Shown here piece by piece: positions 52,254 to 60,409 of a DNA stretch of 64,000 nucleotides (its first letter is position 1; the number at the start of each line of letters is the position of its first letter). This stretch comes from Bacteroidia bacterium (lineage in GTDB: Bacteria > Bacteroidota > Bacteroidia > Bacteroidales > Dysgonomonadaceae), in assembly GCA_025999435.1 (NCBI GenBank), contig BNXH01000001.1, forward strand, positions 1 to 64,000. Reading direction: 5' to 3'. The translations under genes were made by a program, and so were the position numbers. The notes beneath the pieces were generated by a model. The model saw nothing but the letters and a program-made list of their open reading frames with translations. It was not told the DNA's origin and did no database searches.

Positions 52254-52859
52254 TTATTCATCCTGGTATTTGATTTCCGATATATCCACCAATTTATTGA
52301 TAATTGCGTATATAGTCAGTCCCGATATGCTGTGAACTTTCAGTTTTCGTGTTATATTTCTGCGATGCGTTATTGCCGTATGGATAGAGATATTGTGATA
52401 TTCGGCAATCTCTTTATTACTCATCCCTTTTACAACACTAATCAGAATCTCCTTTTCGCGGTCACTCAATTCTTCCTGATCGCCCGACGAGTCCTGATCC
52501 TTGTTCAGGCAGTTAAGCAAAGTATTTTCTATCTTAGACTCAGAATCATTGATTCTGATAACAGCATCATATGAACGGTAAAATTGCTCGTCAATCAGAT
52601 TGTAAACCAAGGCAATTATCGCTGTTTGCTTTCCCAAATTCAGCTGCTGCCTTATATCCTGCCGGGTATGCCCCAACAACATCGGATTGATAAGGACTGC
52701 GTCCGGCTGAAGTATATCAATCTGATAACTAATATTTTCCATCTCCCTCAGTTCTACAACCTTCCCTACACTAGACAACTGCGAGAGAACATAAACCAGA
52801 CCCTTACGAATGATGTACGATGTTTCAGCTACCGCCAATACTTTTTTCGTATTCGACAT
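52254..52859 (-). CDS. LuxR-type regulator with degenerate receiver domain
   Basis: A 201-residue DNA-binding protein. The C-terminus (about residues 132-195) is a LuxR/FixJ helix-turn-helix: LSDREKEILISVVKGMSNKE, HNISIHTAITHRRNITRKL. The N-terminal 120 residues have a receiver-like alternation of strands and helices, but the phospho-acceptor Asp is replaced (N58 in AVLINPMLL) and the acidic pair is reduced to E12. Phosphorylation is therefore unlikely. It probably controls the downstream hemerythrin gene or the divergent pyrC side; the signal is unknown. Confidence 0.82.
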   Translation of the reverse strand: MSNTKKVLAVAETSYIIRKGLVYVLSQLSSVGKVVELREMENISYQIDILQPDAVLINPMLLGHTRQDIRQQLNLGKQTAIIALVYNLIDEQFYRSYDAVIRINDSESKIENTLLNCLNKDQDSSGDQEELSDREKEILISVVKGMSNKEIAEYHNISIHTAITHRRNITRKLKVHSISGLTIYAIINKLVDISEIKYQDE

Positions 52860-52976
52860 CTTTTAATGATATTTCTTATATAGAATCATTCTTTATAAAT
52901 ACAAATGTCGTGATAAATTACATGATATACAAATGTTCATTATCATATATTTGATACGACAACAAACTCTTTTTCT

Positions 52977-52984
52977 TACCTTTG
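52977..52984 (+). promoter_or_regulatory. -7 promoter element of pyrC
   Basis: TACCTTTG at 52977-52984 is an exact TAnnTTTG, 16 bases before the pyrC ATG. A TTTG at 52950-52953 is 23 bases upstream, slightly farther than usual. Confidence 0.5.
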
Positions 52985-53000
52985 TACAAAACAACTGATT

Positions 53001-54335
53001 ATGATACTTATCCATAAGGCAACAATTATTAATGAGGAAATATCCTTTGTCGGATCGGTTCTGATAAAAAATGATTGTATTTCCGAAATATATCAGGGCG
53101 AAGTTCCATCTGAAATCCTAAACAGATCAACTGTAATAGACGCAAAAGGCATGTGGTTGCTACCCGGAGTGATAGATGACCAGGTACACTTCCGTGAACC
53201 GGGACTTACCCACAAAGGAGATATTTCGAGCGAAAGCCGTGCCGCAATTGCCGGAGGGGTAACTTCATTCATGGAAATGCCCAATACGAAGCCTCAAACA
53301 ACTACAATAGATCTGCTGGAACAAAAATTCGAACTAGGAGCAGAAAAAGCTTATGCCAATTACTCTTTTTACATGGGAGCGACCAACGACAATATTGCCG
53401 AACTAAAGAAGGTAAATTCGAAAGAAGTCTGTGGTGTAAAGGTATTTATGGGCTCATCCACCGGTAATATGCTGGTAGACGATAAAAAGGTATTGCAGTC
53501 TATTTTTGCCGAAGTGGATATGCTGATTGCAACCCACTGCGAAAAAGAGGAGATTATACGGGAAAATATAGCTAAATATAAGGCCGAATTTGGAGAGGAT
53601 GTGCCTATTCAATATCATCCGCTCATAAGAAGCGCGGAAGCTTGTTACAGGTCTTCTGCTGAAGCCGTAGAGTTAGCGGACAAATACCAAACCAGATTGC
53701 ATATTCTGCACCTTTCCACCGAGAAAGAAATTAGCTTATTCGATATAAAGCCTCTTTCGGAAAAGAAAATAACAGGTGAAGTTTGCGTACATCACCTTTG
53801 GTTTTCGGACGAGGATTATTCAAAATACGGAACTCGCATTAAATGGAATCCCTCGGTGAAAACGAGTCAGGACAGAGATGCGTTGATGCTGGGACTACTA
53901 AAAGACAAATTGGACGTAATAGCCACAGATCATGCTCCGCACCTATTGGATGAAAAACAAGGGGGAGCGCTGAAAGCCGCGTCAGGAGGGCCACTCGTTC
54001 AACACTCACTGCAAATGATGTTGGAACTGGCTAAAAATGGTAAAATAACAAAAGAGCAAGTAGTTAATAAAATGTGCCATGCTCCGGCCACCATGTTCAA
54101 AATACATAAGCGCGGCTATATACGAAAAGATTATTTCGCTGATCTGGTATTGGTAAATCCGAACAAACCATACACGATCAACCAAAGCAACATCCTGTAT
54201 AAATGCAAATGGTCTCCACTTGAAGGTGAAACATTATCAACCACCATCGAAAAAACCTTTCTGAACGGAAAGTTAGCCTTCGATAATGGTATTCTGAACG
54301 ATATAAAAGGAGAAAGACTGCTATTTGACCGATAA
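53001..54335 (+). CDS. pyrC: Dihydroorotase
   Basis: A 444-residue zinc amidohydrolase closing carbamoyl-aspartate to dihydroorotate in pyrimidine synthesis. The metal-site strand reads [10 protein letters not shown] (D60-G68), where the first His of the usual HxH is Gln; I recall the same [10 protein letters not shown] in the P. gingivalis enzyme, so this looks lineage-typical. The carboxylated-Lys strand [29 protein letters not shown] and catalytic ATDHAPH are all present. Followed by cutC after 21 bases; divergent from the LuxR gene. Confidence 0.92.
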   Translation: MILIHKATIINEEISFVGSVLIKNDCISEIYQGEVPSEILNRSTVIDAKGMWLLPGVIDDQVHFREPGLTHKGDISSESRAAIAGGVTSFMEMPNTKPQTTTIDLLEQKFELGAEKAYANYSFYMGATNDNIAELKKVNSKEVCGVKVFMGSSTGNMLVDDKKVLQSIFAEVDMLIATHCEKEEIIRENIAKYKAEFGEDVPIQYHPLIRSAEACYRSSAEAVELADKYQTRLHILHLSTEKEISLFDIKPLSEKKITGEVCVHHLWFSDEDYSKYGTRIKWNPSVKTSQDRDALMLGLLKDKLDVIATDHAPHLLDEKQGGALKAASGGPLVQHSLQMMLELAKNGKITKEQVVNKMCHAPATMFKIHKRGYIRKDYFADLVLVNPNKPYTINQSNILYKCKWSPLEGETLSTTIEKTFLNGKLAFDNGILNDIKGERLLFDR

Positions 54336-54356
54336 TTACACGATAATAAACTATAA

Positions 54357-55097
54357 ATGAAACAAATAACTCTTGAAGCATGTGCAAATTCACCTCAATC
54401 GGCCATAGAAGCTCAGAAAGGAGGTGCTATAAGAGTCGAATTGTGCGATAATTTAGGGGAAGGAGGTACTACCCCGGCATTATCCCAGATAGAAACTACA
54501 AGACAAAATATTGATATACAGCTAAATACGATAATAAGACCACGAGGAGGGGACTTCCTGTACAGCAATATAGAGTTTGAAACAATGAAACAAGACGTTC
54601 ATCATTGTGGAAAAGCAAAATGTGATGGAGTTGTATTCGGCATATTGAAAAGGGACGGTTCCATCGATAAAAAGAGAAATACAGAACTTGTCGATATAGC
54701 CCGTCAATACGGAATGAGTATCACTTTCCACCGGGCTTTCGATAGGGCAAACGATCTATTTCAAGCACTTGAAGATATTATAGAATCAGGATGTGATCGC
54801 ATACTTACATCCGGAGGCAAGCAAACTGCTCCAGAAGGAGCTACCGTTATAAAAAATTTGATTGAGCAAGCCAATGGACGTATTTCAATAATGCCGGGTG
54901 GCGGTATCACCGAGAATAATATTTATGAACTGGTAAAAGCGACGGGATTAAAAGAGTTCCACGGATCGTTCCGAAGCAAATATAAAGGAAACATGAAATA
55001 CCGGTCTCCTTTTTTCAACAATGAAGAAGAATACTCTATATTGCAAACGGATGCCGGGAAGGTAAAAAAAGCAATAGAAAATGCCAATAAAATTTAA
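54357..55097 (+). CDS. cutC: CutC family protein
   Basis: A 246-residue TIM-barrel protein of the CutC family. Family motifs include LEACANSPQSAIEAQKGGA at the N-terminus, RVELCDNLGEGGTTP (about 28-42), IIRPRGGDFLYS (about 60-71), TFHRAFDRANDLFQALED and ILTSGGKQTAPEG. CutC was first linked to copper tolerance in E. coli, a role later disputed; its biochemical function is uncertain. Probably cotranscribed with pyrC. Confidence 0.92.
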   Translation: MKQITLEACANSPQSAIEAQKGGAIRVELCDNLGEGGTTPALSQIETTRQNIDIQLNTIIRPRGGDFLYSNIEFETMKQDVHHCGKAKCDGVVFGILKRDGSIDKKRNTELVDIARQYGMSITFHRAFDRANDLFQALEDIIESGCDRILTSGGKQTAPEGATVIKNLIEQANGRISIMPGGGITENNIYELVKATGLKEFHGSFRSKYKGNMKYRSPFFNNEEEYSILQTDAGKVKKAIENANKI

Positions 55098-55146
55098 TTC
55101 ACTTACCAATACTTTAATCTTTAACCAGACAGTAAAAGTTATTAAT

Positions 55147-55350
55147 TAATGCAAATCAGCAGTTGAATATTATTTATTTTTTACTCCGTCATTGCGAACC
55201 TGCAAGGTGAAGCAATCCATTAACAGTATTTATTAAAGCATTTAGTTTTCCGGATTGCTTCGCTACACTGAGTTTCGCTCGCAAAGACGAAACTATTATT
55301 AATGCGAATCAGTAGTTGAATTAATAATCACAGGAGCGAAGTGTATGTAA
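55147..55350. repeat. Repeat cluster downstream of cutC
   Basis: TTAATGCAAATCAGCAGTTG begins at 55147 and recurs as TTAATGCGAATCAGTAGTTG at 55299. Between them (55187-55289) is a palindrome-like element of the CGTCATTGCGAAC family, with an inner perfect pair GAAGCAATCC (55209-55218) and GGATTGCTTC (55252-55261). TCACAGGAGCG at 55328-55338 begins a 23-base stretch shared (21 of 23) with 49311-49333. No gene. Confidence 0.6.
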
Positions 55351-55377
55351 TTAATTGTTCGATTATTTTCATCCTTA

Positions 55378-55891
55378 TTCTTCTGTGCGCAATCACAGAT
55401 TGCTTGCGTCCTCAACATAAGCTCATCACTGCCGCGCCCTGCCGGCTTGCCCTTACTTTTGGCATTGCCCAAAAGTAAGCAAAAAGCTAGCGCTTCGTTC
55501 CTCGGCGACCCACAACCGGTTTGCCGGCTGAAAGTGACGAACAGGCTATCGCCCCGTCCCTTTCTACGCCGCCTGCTCCGTGTGGGTTACCCCGCCTGCG
55601 GAACGAATGCGCGGGAGGCTGACGCACGACAAGCGGCTGCCTTGTCTGGCTTTAGCCGCGCCGTTAGCTTCAAGTACGGGGCACCCATAGGACGAAAAAG
55701 GCGTTAAAAACAAAAACGTGTTTGAGCTTATCTAATGATTCGTATACTACAAAATCCGGAGCGAGTTTTTTTGTTTAGCCTTTAAGTCCGTTATGGGTCG
55801 GACGTTGAAGTGGGGCGCAAAAGCGTTTTTGGTTCCTTTTGCGGCTTTGGGCAAAAGGAACGCAAGCTATCTTTGATTGCGCGCAGAAGAA
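55378..55891. mobile_element. GC-rich 514-bp non-coding element with 32-nt inverted ends
   Basis: The ends 55378-55409 and 55860-55891 are inverted repeats matching at 29 of 32 positions (core GCGCAATCA). Just inside each end is a perfect 11-bp hairpin: CTTACTTTTGG at 55452-55462 with CCAAAAGTAAG at 55469-55479, and GTTCCTTTTGC at 55832-55842 with GCAAAAGGAAC at 55851-55861. The interior is markedly richer in G and C than any flanking gene. An 86-codon ORF at 55447-55707 has a proline/arginine-rich, low-complexity product and is judged non-coding. Confidence 0.65.
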
Positions 55892-56041
55892 GATAAAAAA
55901 ACGTTTTTACACTACAATAATAACTTTAATTGCTGATTGGCATTATTAATAAAACTTTATTAAAAAATATGAGATCAACTACCGATGCGCATTATTAATA
56001 TAATAATATACTAACTTTGCTCCAAAATATTATTCACACTT
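55892..56041. promoter_or_regulatory. Upstream region and promoter of mnmG
   Basis: TAACTTTG at 56012-56019 (then C) is an exact -7 element, 22 bases before the mnmG ATG. ATCAACTACCGATGCGCATT at 55975-55994 is an inverted relative of the repeat at 55299; a second inverted relative (TTGCTGATTGGCATTATTAA) lies at 55930-55949. Confidence 0.5.
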
Positions 56042-57916
56042 ATGAATTTCAAATATGACGTGATTGTTGTCGGGGCAGGTCATGCCGGTTGTGAAGCTGC
56101 CGCCGCCGCTGCTAATATGGGTTCAAAGACCCTACTGATAACAATGGACATGAACAAAATAGCCCAGATGAGTTGCAATCCTGCAGTAGGAGGAATTGCA
56201 AAAGGGCAAATCGTGCGCGAAATAGATGCATTAGGCGGGCAGATGGGAATAGTAACCGATATGACCGCTATCCAATTCAGGATGCTCAACAAGTCGAAAG
56301 GCCCGGCAATGTGGAGCCCAAGAGCACAAAGCGACCGTGTGCAGTTTATTAATAAATGGAGAGAAATCATAGATAGTACGGACAATCTTTTTCTTTGGCA
56401 AGACACGGTTACATCCCTAGTCATCGAGAATAAAACTGTAGCAGGAGTAAAAACAGCAATGGGTGTCACATTCTTTGCAAAGTCAGTTATTCTTACAAAC
56501 GGTACTTTCCTGAATGGCCTGATGCATATCGGCAAAACCAAAATAGAAGGAGGACGGGTATCTGAACCTGCATCTTTTGGAATAACCGAACAACTGAAAG
56601 AAGCAGGATTTGCCACTGACCGGATGAAGACCGGAACCCCGGCGCGAATAGATGGAAGAAGCGTTGACTTCAGCCTAATGGAAGAACAAAAAGGAGATAA
56701 TGATTTCCATAAGTTTTCATACCTGGATTTCGAGCCACGAAAATTAAAACAATTAAGCTGTTGGATAACTTACACCAATGATGAAACGCATACTACATTG
56801 CGCGATGGATTGGACGATTCTCCGTTATATAATGGGCAAATAAAAAGTATAGGGCCACGATATTGCCCAAGTATAGAGACCAAGATTGTAACATTTGCAG
56901 ACAAAACAGCCCATCAGTTATTCTTAGAACCAGAGGGAGAAAATACACAAGAATATTACCTGAATGGTTTTTCCTCTTCTCTCCCACTCCACATACAAAT
57001 TGAAGCATTGCAAAAAATTCCGGCATTTCGCAACATACATTTGTACCGTCCCGGATATGCTATCGAGTATGATTTCTTCGATCCGACACAATTGAAACAT
57101 ACGTTGGAAACGAAGCTAATTGACAATCTATACTTTGCCGGACAAATAAACGGAACAACAGGATACGAAGAAGCGGGAGGACAAGGGTTAATAGCCGGAA
57201 TAAACGCCCACATTAAAACACATGGCGGAAACGAATTTATCTTAAAGAGAGACGAAGCTTACATAGGAGTATTGATCGATGATTTAGTAACAAAAGGTGT
57301 GGATGAACCATATCGCATGTTTACATCGAGAGCTGAATACCGCATCCTTCTCCGTCAAGATGACGCGGATGTACGCCTGACAGAAAAAGGGTATAACATT
57401 GGTTTAGCTAAACAAGAAAGAATAGACCTGTTGAACGAAAAGAAAGAGGAAGTGGATAGGATTATATCTTTCACATCAACCTATTCCCTCAAGCCTGAAT
57501 ACATAAACGAAGGTCTGGTAAAACTAGGAACAGCACCCCTAAAACAAGGTCTGAAATTAAAGGATGTTATCAGCCGCCCACAAATAACAATAAATAGTAT
57601 AGCTGAATATATACCGGCATTAAAGGAAGAAATAAATAAAATCCCTAACAGAAAAGAGGAAATAATAGAAGCTTCCGAGATTATGATTAAATATGACGGT
57701 TACATAAAAAGAGAACAAATAATAGCAGACAAGATAACAAGATTAGAAAACATAAAGATAAAAGACAAATTCAACTATGAAAATATACTATCTTTATCGA
57801 CCGAAGCTCGCCAAAAACTAACTAAAATAAACCCCGAAACCATCGCACAAGCGAGTAGAATCCCAGGAATATCGCCGAACGATATATCTATTTTATTAGT
57901 TTTGTTAGGCCGATAA
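56042..57916 (+). CDS. mnmG: tRNA uridine-5-carboxymethylaminomethyl synthesis flavoprotein MnmG
   Basis: A 624-residue FAD enzyme that with MnmE modifies the wobble uridine of several tRNAs. FAD site VVGAGHAGCEAAAAAA (9-24), the CNPAVGGIAKGQIVREIDALGG segment (about 45-66), GTFLNGLMHIG, KTGTPARIDGRS and GQINGTTGYEEAGGQGL are diagnostic. The C-terminal helical domain ends with SRIPGISPNDISILL. Length is normal. It is often near oriC in bacteria; two parS-like sites follow it directly. Own promoter upstream. Confidence 0.96.
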   Translation: MNFKYDVIVVGAGHAGCEAAAAAANMGSKTLLITMDMNKIAQMSCNPAVGGIAKGQIVREIDALGGQMGIVTDMTAIQFRMLNKSKGPAMWSPRAQSDRVQFINKWREIIDSTDNLFLWQDTVTSLVIENKTVAGVKTAMGVTFFAKSVILTNGTFLNGLMHIGKTKIEGGRVSEPASFGITEQLKEAGFATDRMKTGTPARIDGRSVDFSLMEEQKGDNDFHKFSYLDFEPRKLKQLSCWITYTNDETHTTLRDGLDDSPLYNGQIKSIGPRYCPSIETKIVTFADKTAHQLFLEPEGENTQEYYLNGFSSSLPLHIQIEALQKIPAFRNIHLYRPGYAIEYDFFDPTQLKHTLETKLIDNLYFAGQINGTTGYEEAGGQGLIAGINAHIKTHGGNEFILKRDEAYIGVLIDDLVTKGVDEPYRMFTSRAEYRILLRQDDADVRLTEKGYNIGLAKQERIDLLNEKKEEVDRIISFTSTYSLKPEYINEGLVKLGTAPLKQGLKLKDVISRPQITINSIAEYIPALKEEINKIPNRKEEIIEASEIMIKYDGYIKREQIIADKITRLENIKIKDKFNYENILSLSTEARQKLTKINPETIAQASRIPGISPNDISILLVLLGR

Positions 57917-57922
57917 ACACCC

Positions 57923-57938
57923 TGTTCCACGTGGAACA
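57923..57938. other. parS-like centromere site 1
   Basis: TGTTCCACGTGGAACA is a perfect 16-bp palindrome and an exact member of the bacterial parS family (TGTTYCACGTGRAACA) bound by the chromosome partition protein ParB. It begins 6 bases after the mnmG stop codon. Confidence 0.75.
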
Positions 57939-57965
57939 AGAAAAAATAAATACAAAAAACACGTG

Positions 57966-57981
57966 CGTTCCACGTGAAACA
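57966..57981. other. parS-like centromere site 2
   Basis: CGTTCCACGTGAAACA matches TGTTYCACGTGRAACA at 15 of 16 positions; only the outermost base differs. It lies 43 bases from site 1 centre to centre, about four helical turns, so both would face the same side of the DNA. Confidence 0.7.
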
Positions 57982-58001
57982 TTGAAAGAAAAAAAACAAA
58001 A

Positions 58002-58553
58002 ATGAACAACAAAACCAAAGAACAAAAGATTGAAGAATTAAAAAAAACAGTGAGAAACATCCCTGACTTTCCAATAAAAGGAATACAATTCAAAGATGTC
58101 ACTCCATTGTTTAAAACGAAAGAATCATTATCCATGTTAACAGATGTTCTCTATGAAGAGTACAAAGACAAAGGCATTACAAAAGTAGTAGGCATAGAAT
58201 CTCGGGGTTTTATAATGGGCCCAATTATGGCGCTAAAATTAGATGCCGGATTTATACCTATAAGAAAACCAGGAAAGCTCCCGGCAGAAGTATACGAAGA
58301 AGAATATCAGAAAGAGTACGGAGTAGATAAAATACAAATACACAAAGATGCCCTTTCTCCGGAAGATATAGTTCTCATTCACGACGACTTACTCGCTACA
58401 GGAGGAACTATGGAAGCAGCATATAAACTAGTGAAAAAGATGGGCGTAAAGAAAATATATGTGAATTTCATAATCGAGCTGGATGATTTGAATGGAAGAT
58501 GTTTGTTTCCTGAAGACATAGAAGTAAAGTCTTTAATTAATTTCTCTATTTAA
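58002..58553 (+). CDS. apt: Adenine phosphoribosyltransferase
   Basis: A 183-residue purine-salvage enzyme making AMP from adenine and PRPP. N-terminal VRNIPDFPIKGIQFKDVTP (about 17-35), GIESRGFIMGP (about 65-75) and the PRPP-binding loop VLIHDDLLATGGTMEAA (about 126-142) are present. Located 85 bases after mnmG, with the two parS-like sites in the gap, and about 15 bases before uvrC. The mnmG-apt-uvrC order is common in Bacteroidota. Confidence 0.95.
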   Translation: MNNKTKEQKIEELKKTVRNIPDFPIKGIQFKDVTPLFKTKESLSMLTDVLYEEYKDKGITKVVGIESRGFIMGPIMALKLDAGFIPIRKPGKLPAEVYEEEYQKEYGVDKIQIHKDALSPEDIVLIHDDLLATGGTMEAAYKLVKKMGVKKIYVNFIIELDDLNGRCLFPEDIEVKSLINFSI

Positions 58554-58568
58554 GAGGAAATTTTGTTA

Positions 58569-60371
58569 ATGAAAGAATATCTTAAAAATATAATCCAGAA
58601 TATACCAAACAAACCCGGTTGTTATCAATACCTTGATAGCAAAGGAACCATTATATATGTAGGAAAAGCTAAAAACTTAAAAAAAAGAGTTTCTTCATAT
58701 TTCACAAAAAAACATGAAGACAGTCCAAAGACGCGAATTCTGGTAAGTAAAATTTGTGATATTAAATACATAATCGTTGACACAGAAGAAGATACTTTAT
58801 TACTGGAAAACAATCTAATAAAAGAATTCCAGCCACGTTATAATGTTATGCTCAAGGATGACAAATCTTATCCTTCAATAGTCATACGAAATGAATATTT
58901 TCCCAAAGTGGAAATAACAAGAAAAATAATGAAAGATGGCTCACAATATTATGGCCCTTATTCAAATGTCGTAAGTGTAAAGACTCTTTTAGAATTCATT
59001 CATAAAATGTATTCCATACGGACATGCTCATTAAATCTAACTCCAGAAAAAATAGCAGAGGGAAAATATAAAGTCTGCCTGGAATACCATATAAAAAGAT
59101 GCATGGGACCTTGTGTCGGATTACAGTCCCTTGAAGATTACAATAAAAGTATCCGCTCTATACAAGAAATATTAAAAGGGAATACCAACATTGTAAGTGA
59201 TGGAGTTTACGCAGACATGATAAAGCTTGCGGAGAGACAGGAATTTGAAGACGCAAACAAATTAAAAGAAAAGTATCAACTCATTGAGAATTTCAAGAAT
59301 AAGTCCACTGTCATCAGTTCCATCAAATATAACATCGATGTATACAGCTACGAAGACGATGAAAATGCTGCATATATAAATTATTTAAATGTATATAATG
59401 GAGCTATTATTCAAGCATATACGTTCGAGTATCGTAAACGAATGGATGAAACAAAAGAGGAACTGCTAAGTCTTGGAATAATAGAAGTCCGGGATCGGTT
59501 CGGTTCGAAAGCAAAAGAAATTGTAGTTCCCTTCTACCCTGACCTTACAATGGATGGAGTTGAATTTACAATACCTCAGCGAGGAGATAAGAAAAAATTA
59601 TTGCATCTATCCACACAAAATGTAAAGCAATACAAAATAGACAAGCTAAAAAAAGCAGAAAGCCTAAATCCTGAGCAGCGGAGTGTAAGAGTATTGAAAG
59701 AAATACAGAAAGACTTAAATATTAAGGACTTACCGATCCATATAGAATGCTTTGACAACTCAAATATACAGGGTACAAATCCTGTATCAGCCTGTGTTGT
59801 TTTCAAAATGGGAAAACCATCAAAAAAGGATTACAGACATTTTAATGTAAAAACCGTAGTAGGCCCGGATGACTTTTCCACAATGCGTGAAGTTGTGTAC
59901 AGGCGATATCACAGACTGCTCGAGGAAGATACCCCCCTACCCCAACTGATAGTTATAGACGGAGGAAAAGGACAACTGAGTGCCGCATGCGAATCGCTGA
60001 AGGCTTTGAATATATACGGCAAAGTTGCGATAGTGGGTATAGCCAAACGTCTGGAAGAAATATATTATCCCGAAGATTCGATACCTCTTTATCTCGACAA
60101 GAACAGCGAATCGTTGAAAGTCATACAACATCTCCGAGACGAAGCTCATAGGTTTGGAATAACATTTCATAGAAATCAAAGAAGTAAAAGCCAAATTAAA
60201 TCTGAACTTGATAATATAAAAGGAATTGGAGATGAAACCAAACGATTACTTCTCAAAGAATATAAAAGCGTAAAAAGGATTAAGCTTGCGAACGATACAG
60301 AACTTGAAAAAATTATAGGAAAACATAAAACTGCTTTATTACGAAATTACTTTGCAGAAAAAGAAATTTAA
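58569..60371 (+). CDS. uvrC: Excinuclease ABC subunit C
   Basis: A 600-residue dual-incision nuclease. N-terminal GIY-YIG domain (GCYQYLDSKGTIIYVGKAKNL, about 16-36), a cysteine cluster CSLNLTPEKIAEGKYKVCLEYHIKRCMGPC (described by its four Cys, about 156-185), a UVR motif (about 225-255), RNase H-like domain with CFDNSNIQGTNPVSA and VIDGGKGQL, and C-terminal helix-hairpin-helix (NIKGIGDETKRLLL). ATG at 58569 is preferred to a TTG two codons upstream. Confidence 0.95.
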   Translation: MKEYLKNIIQNIPNKPGCYQYLDSKGTIIYVGKAKNLKKRVSSYFTKKHEDSPKTRILVSKICDIKYIIVDTEEDTLLLENNLIKEFQPRYNVMLKDDKSYPSIVIRNEYFPKVEITRKIMKDGSQYYGPYSNVVSVKTLLEFIHKMYSIRTCSLNLTPEKIAEGKYKVCLEYHIKRCMGPCVGLQSLEDYNKSIRSIQEILKGNTNIVSDGVYADMIKLAERQEFEDANKLKEKYQLIENFKNKSTVISSIKYNIDVYSYEDDENAAYINYLNVYNGAIIQAYTFEYRKRMDETKEELLSLGIIEVRDRFGSKAKEIVVPFYPDLTMDGVEFTIPQRGDKKKLLHLSTQNVKQYKIDKLKKAESLNPEQRSVRVLKEIQKDLNIKDLPIHIECFDNSNIQGTNPVSACVVFKMGKPSKKDYRHFNVKTVVGPDDFSTMREVVYRRYHRLLEEDTPLPQLIVIDGGKGQLSAACESLKALNIYGKVAIVGIAKRLEEIYYPEDSIPLYLDKNSESLKVIQHLRDEAHRFGITFHRNQRSKSQIKSELDNIKGIGDETKRLLLKEYKSVKRIKLANDTELEKIIGKHKTALLRNYFAEKEI

Positions 60372-60381
60372 TATTTTTACT

Positions 60382-60389
60382 AACTTTGA
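60382..60389 (+). promoter_or_regulatory. -7 promoter element of the acyltransferase gene
   Basis: TAACTTTG at 60382-60389 is an exact TAnnTTTG, 20 bases before the ATG at 60410 and just after the uvrC stop. It suggests the acyltransferase is transcribed separately from mnmG-apt-uvrC. Confidence 0.45.
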
Positions 60390-60409
60390 TTCCAATTGAT
60401 TAGATAAAT

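Noticed and set aside
55447-55707. 86-codon ORF in the GC-rich element
   Set aside because: The product is rich in Pro, Arg, Ala and Ser with no recognisable fold. The composition is that of the element and the frame runs through a perfect hairpin. Treated as non-coding.
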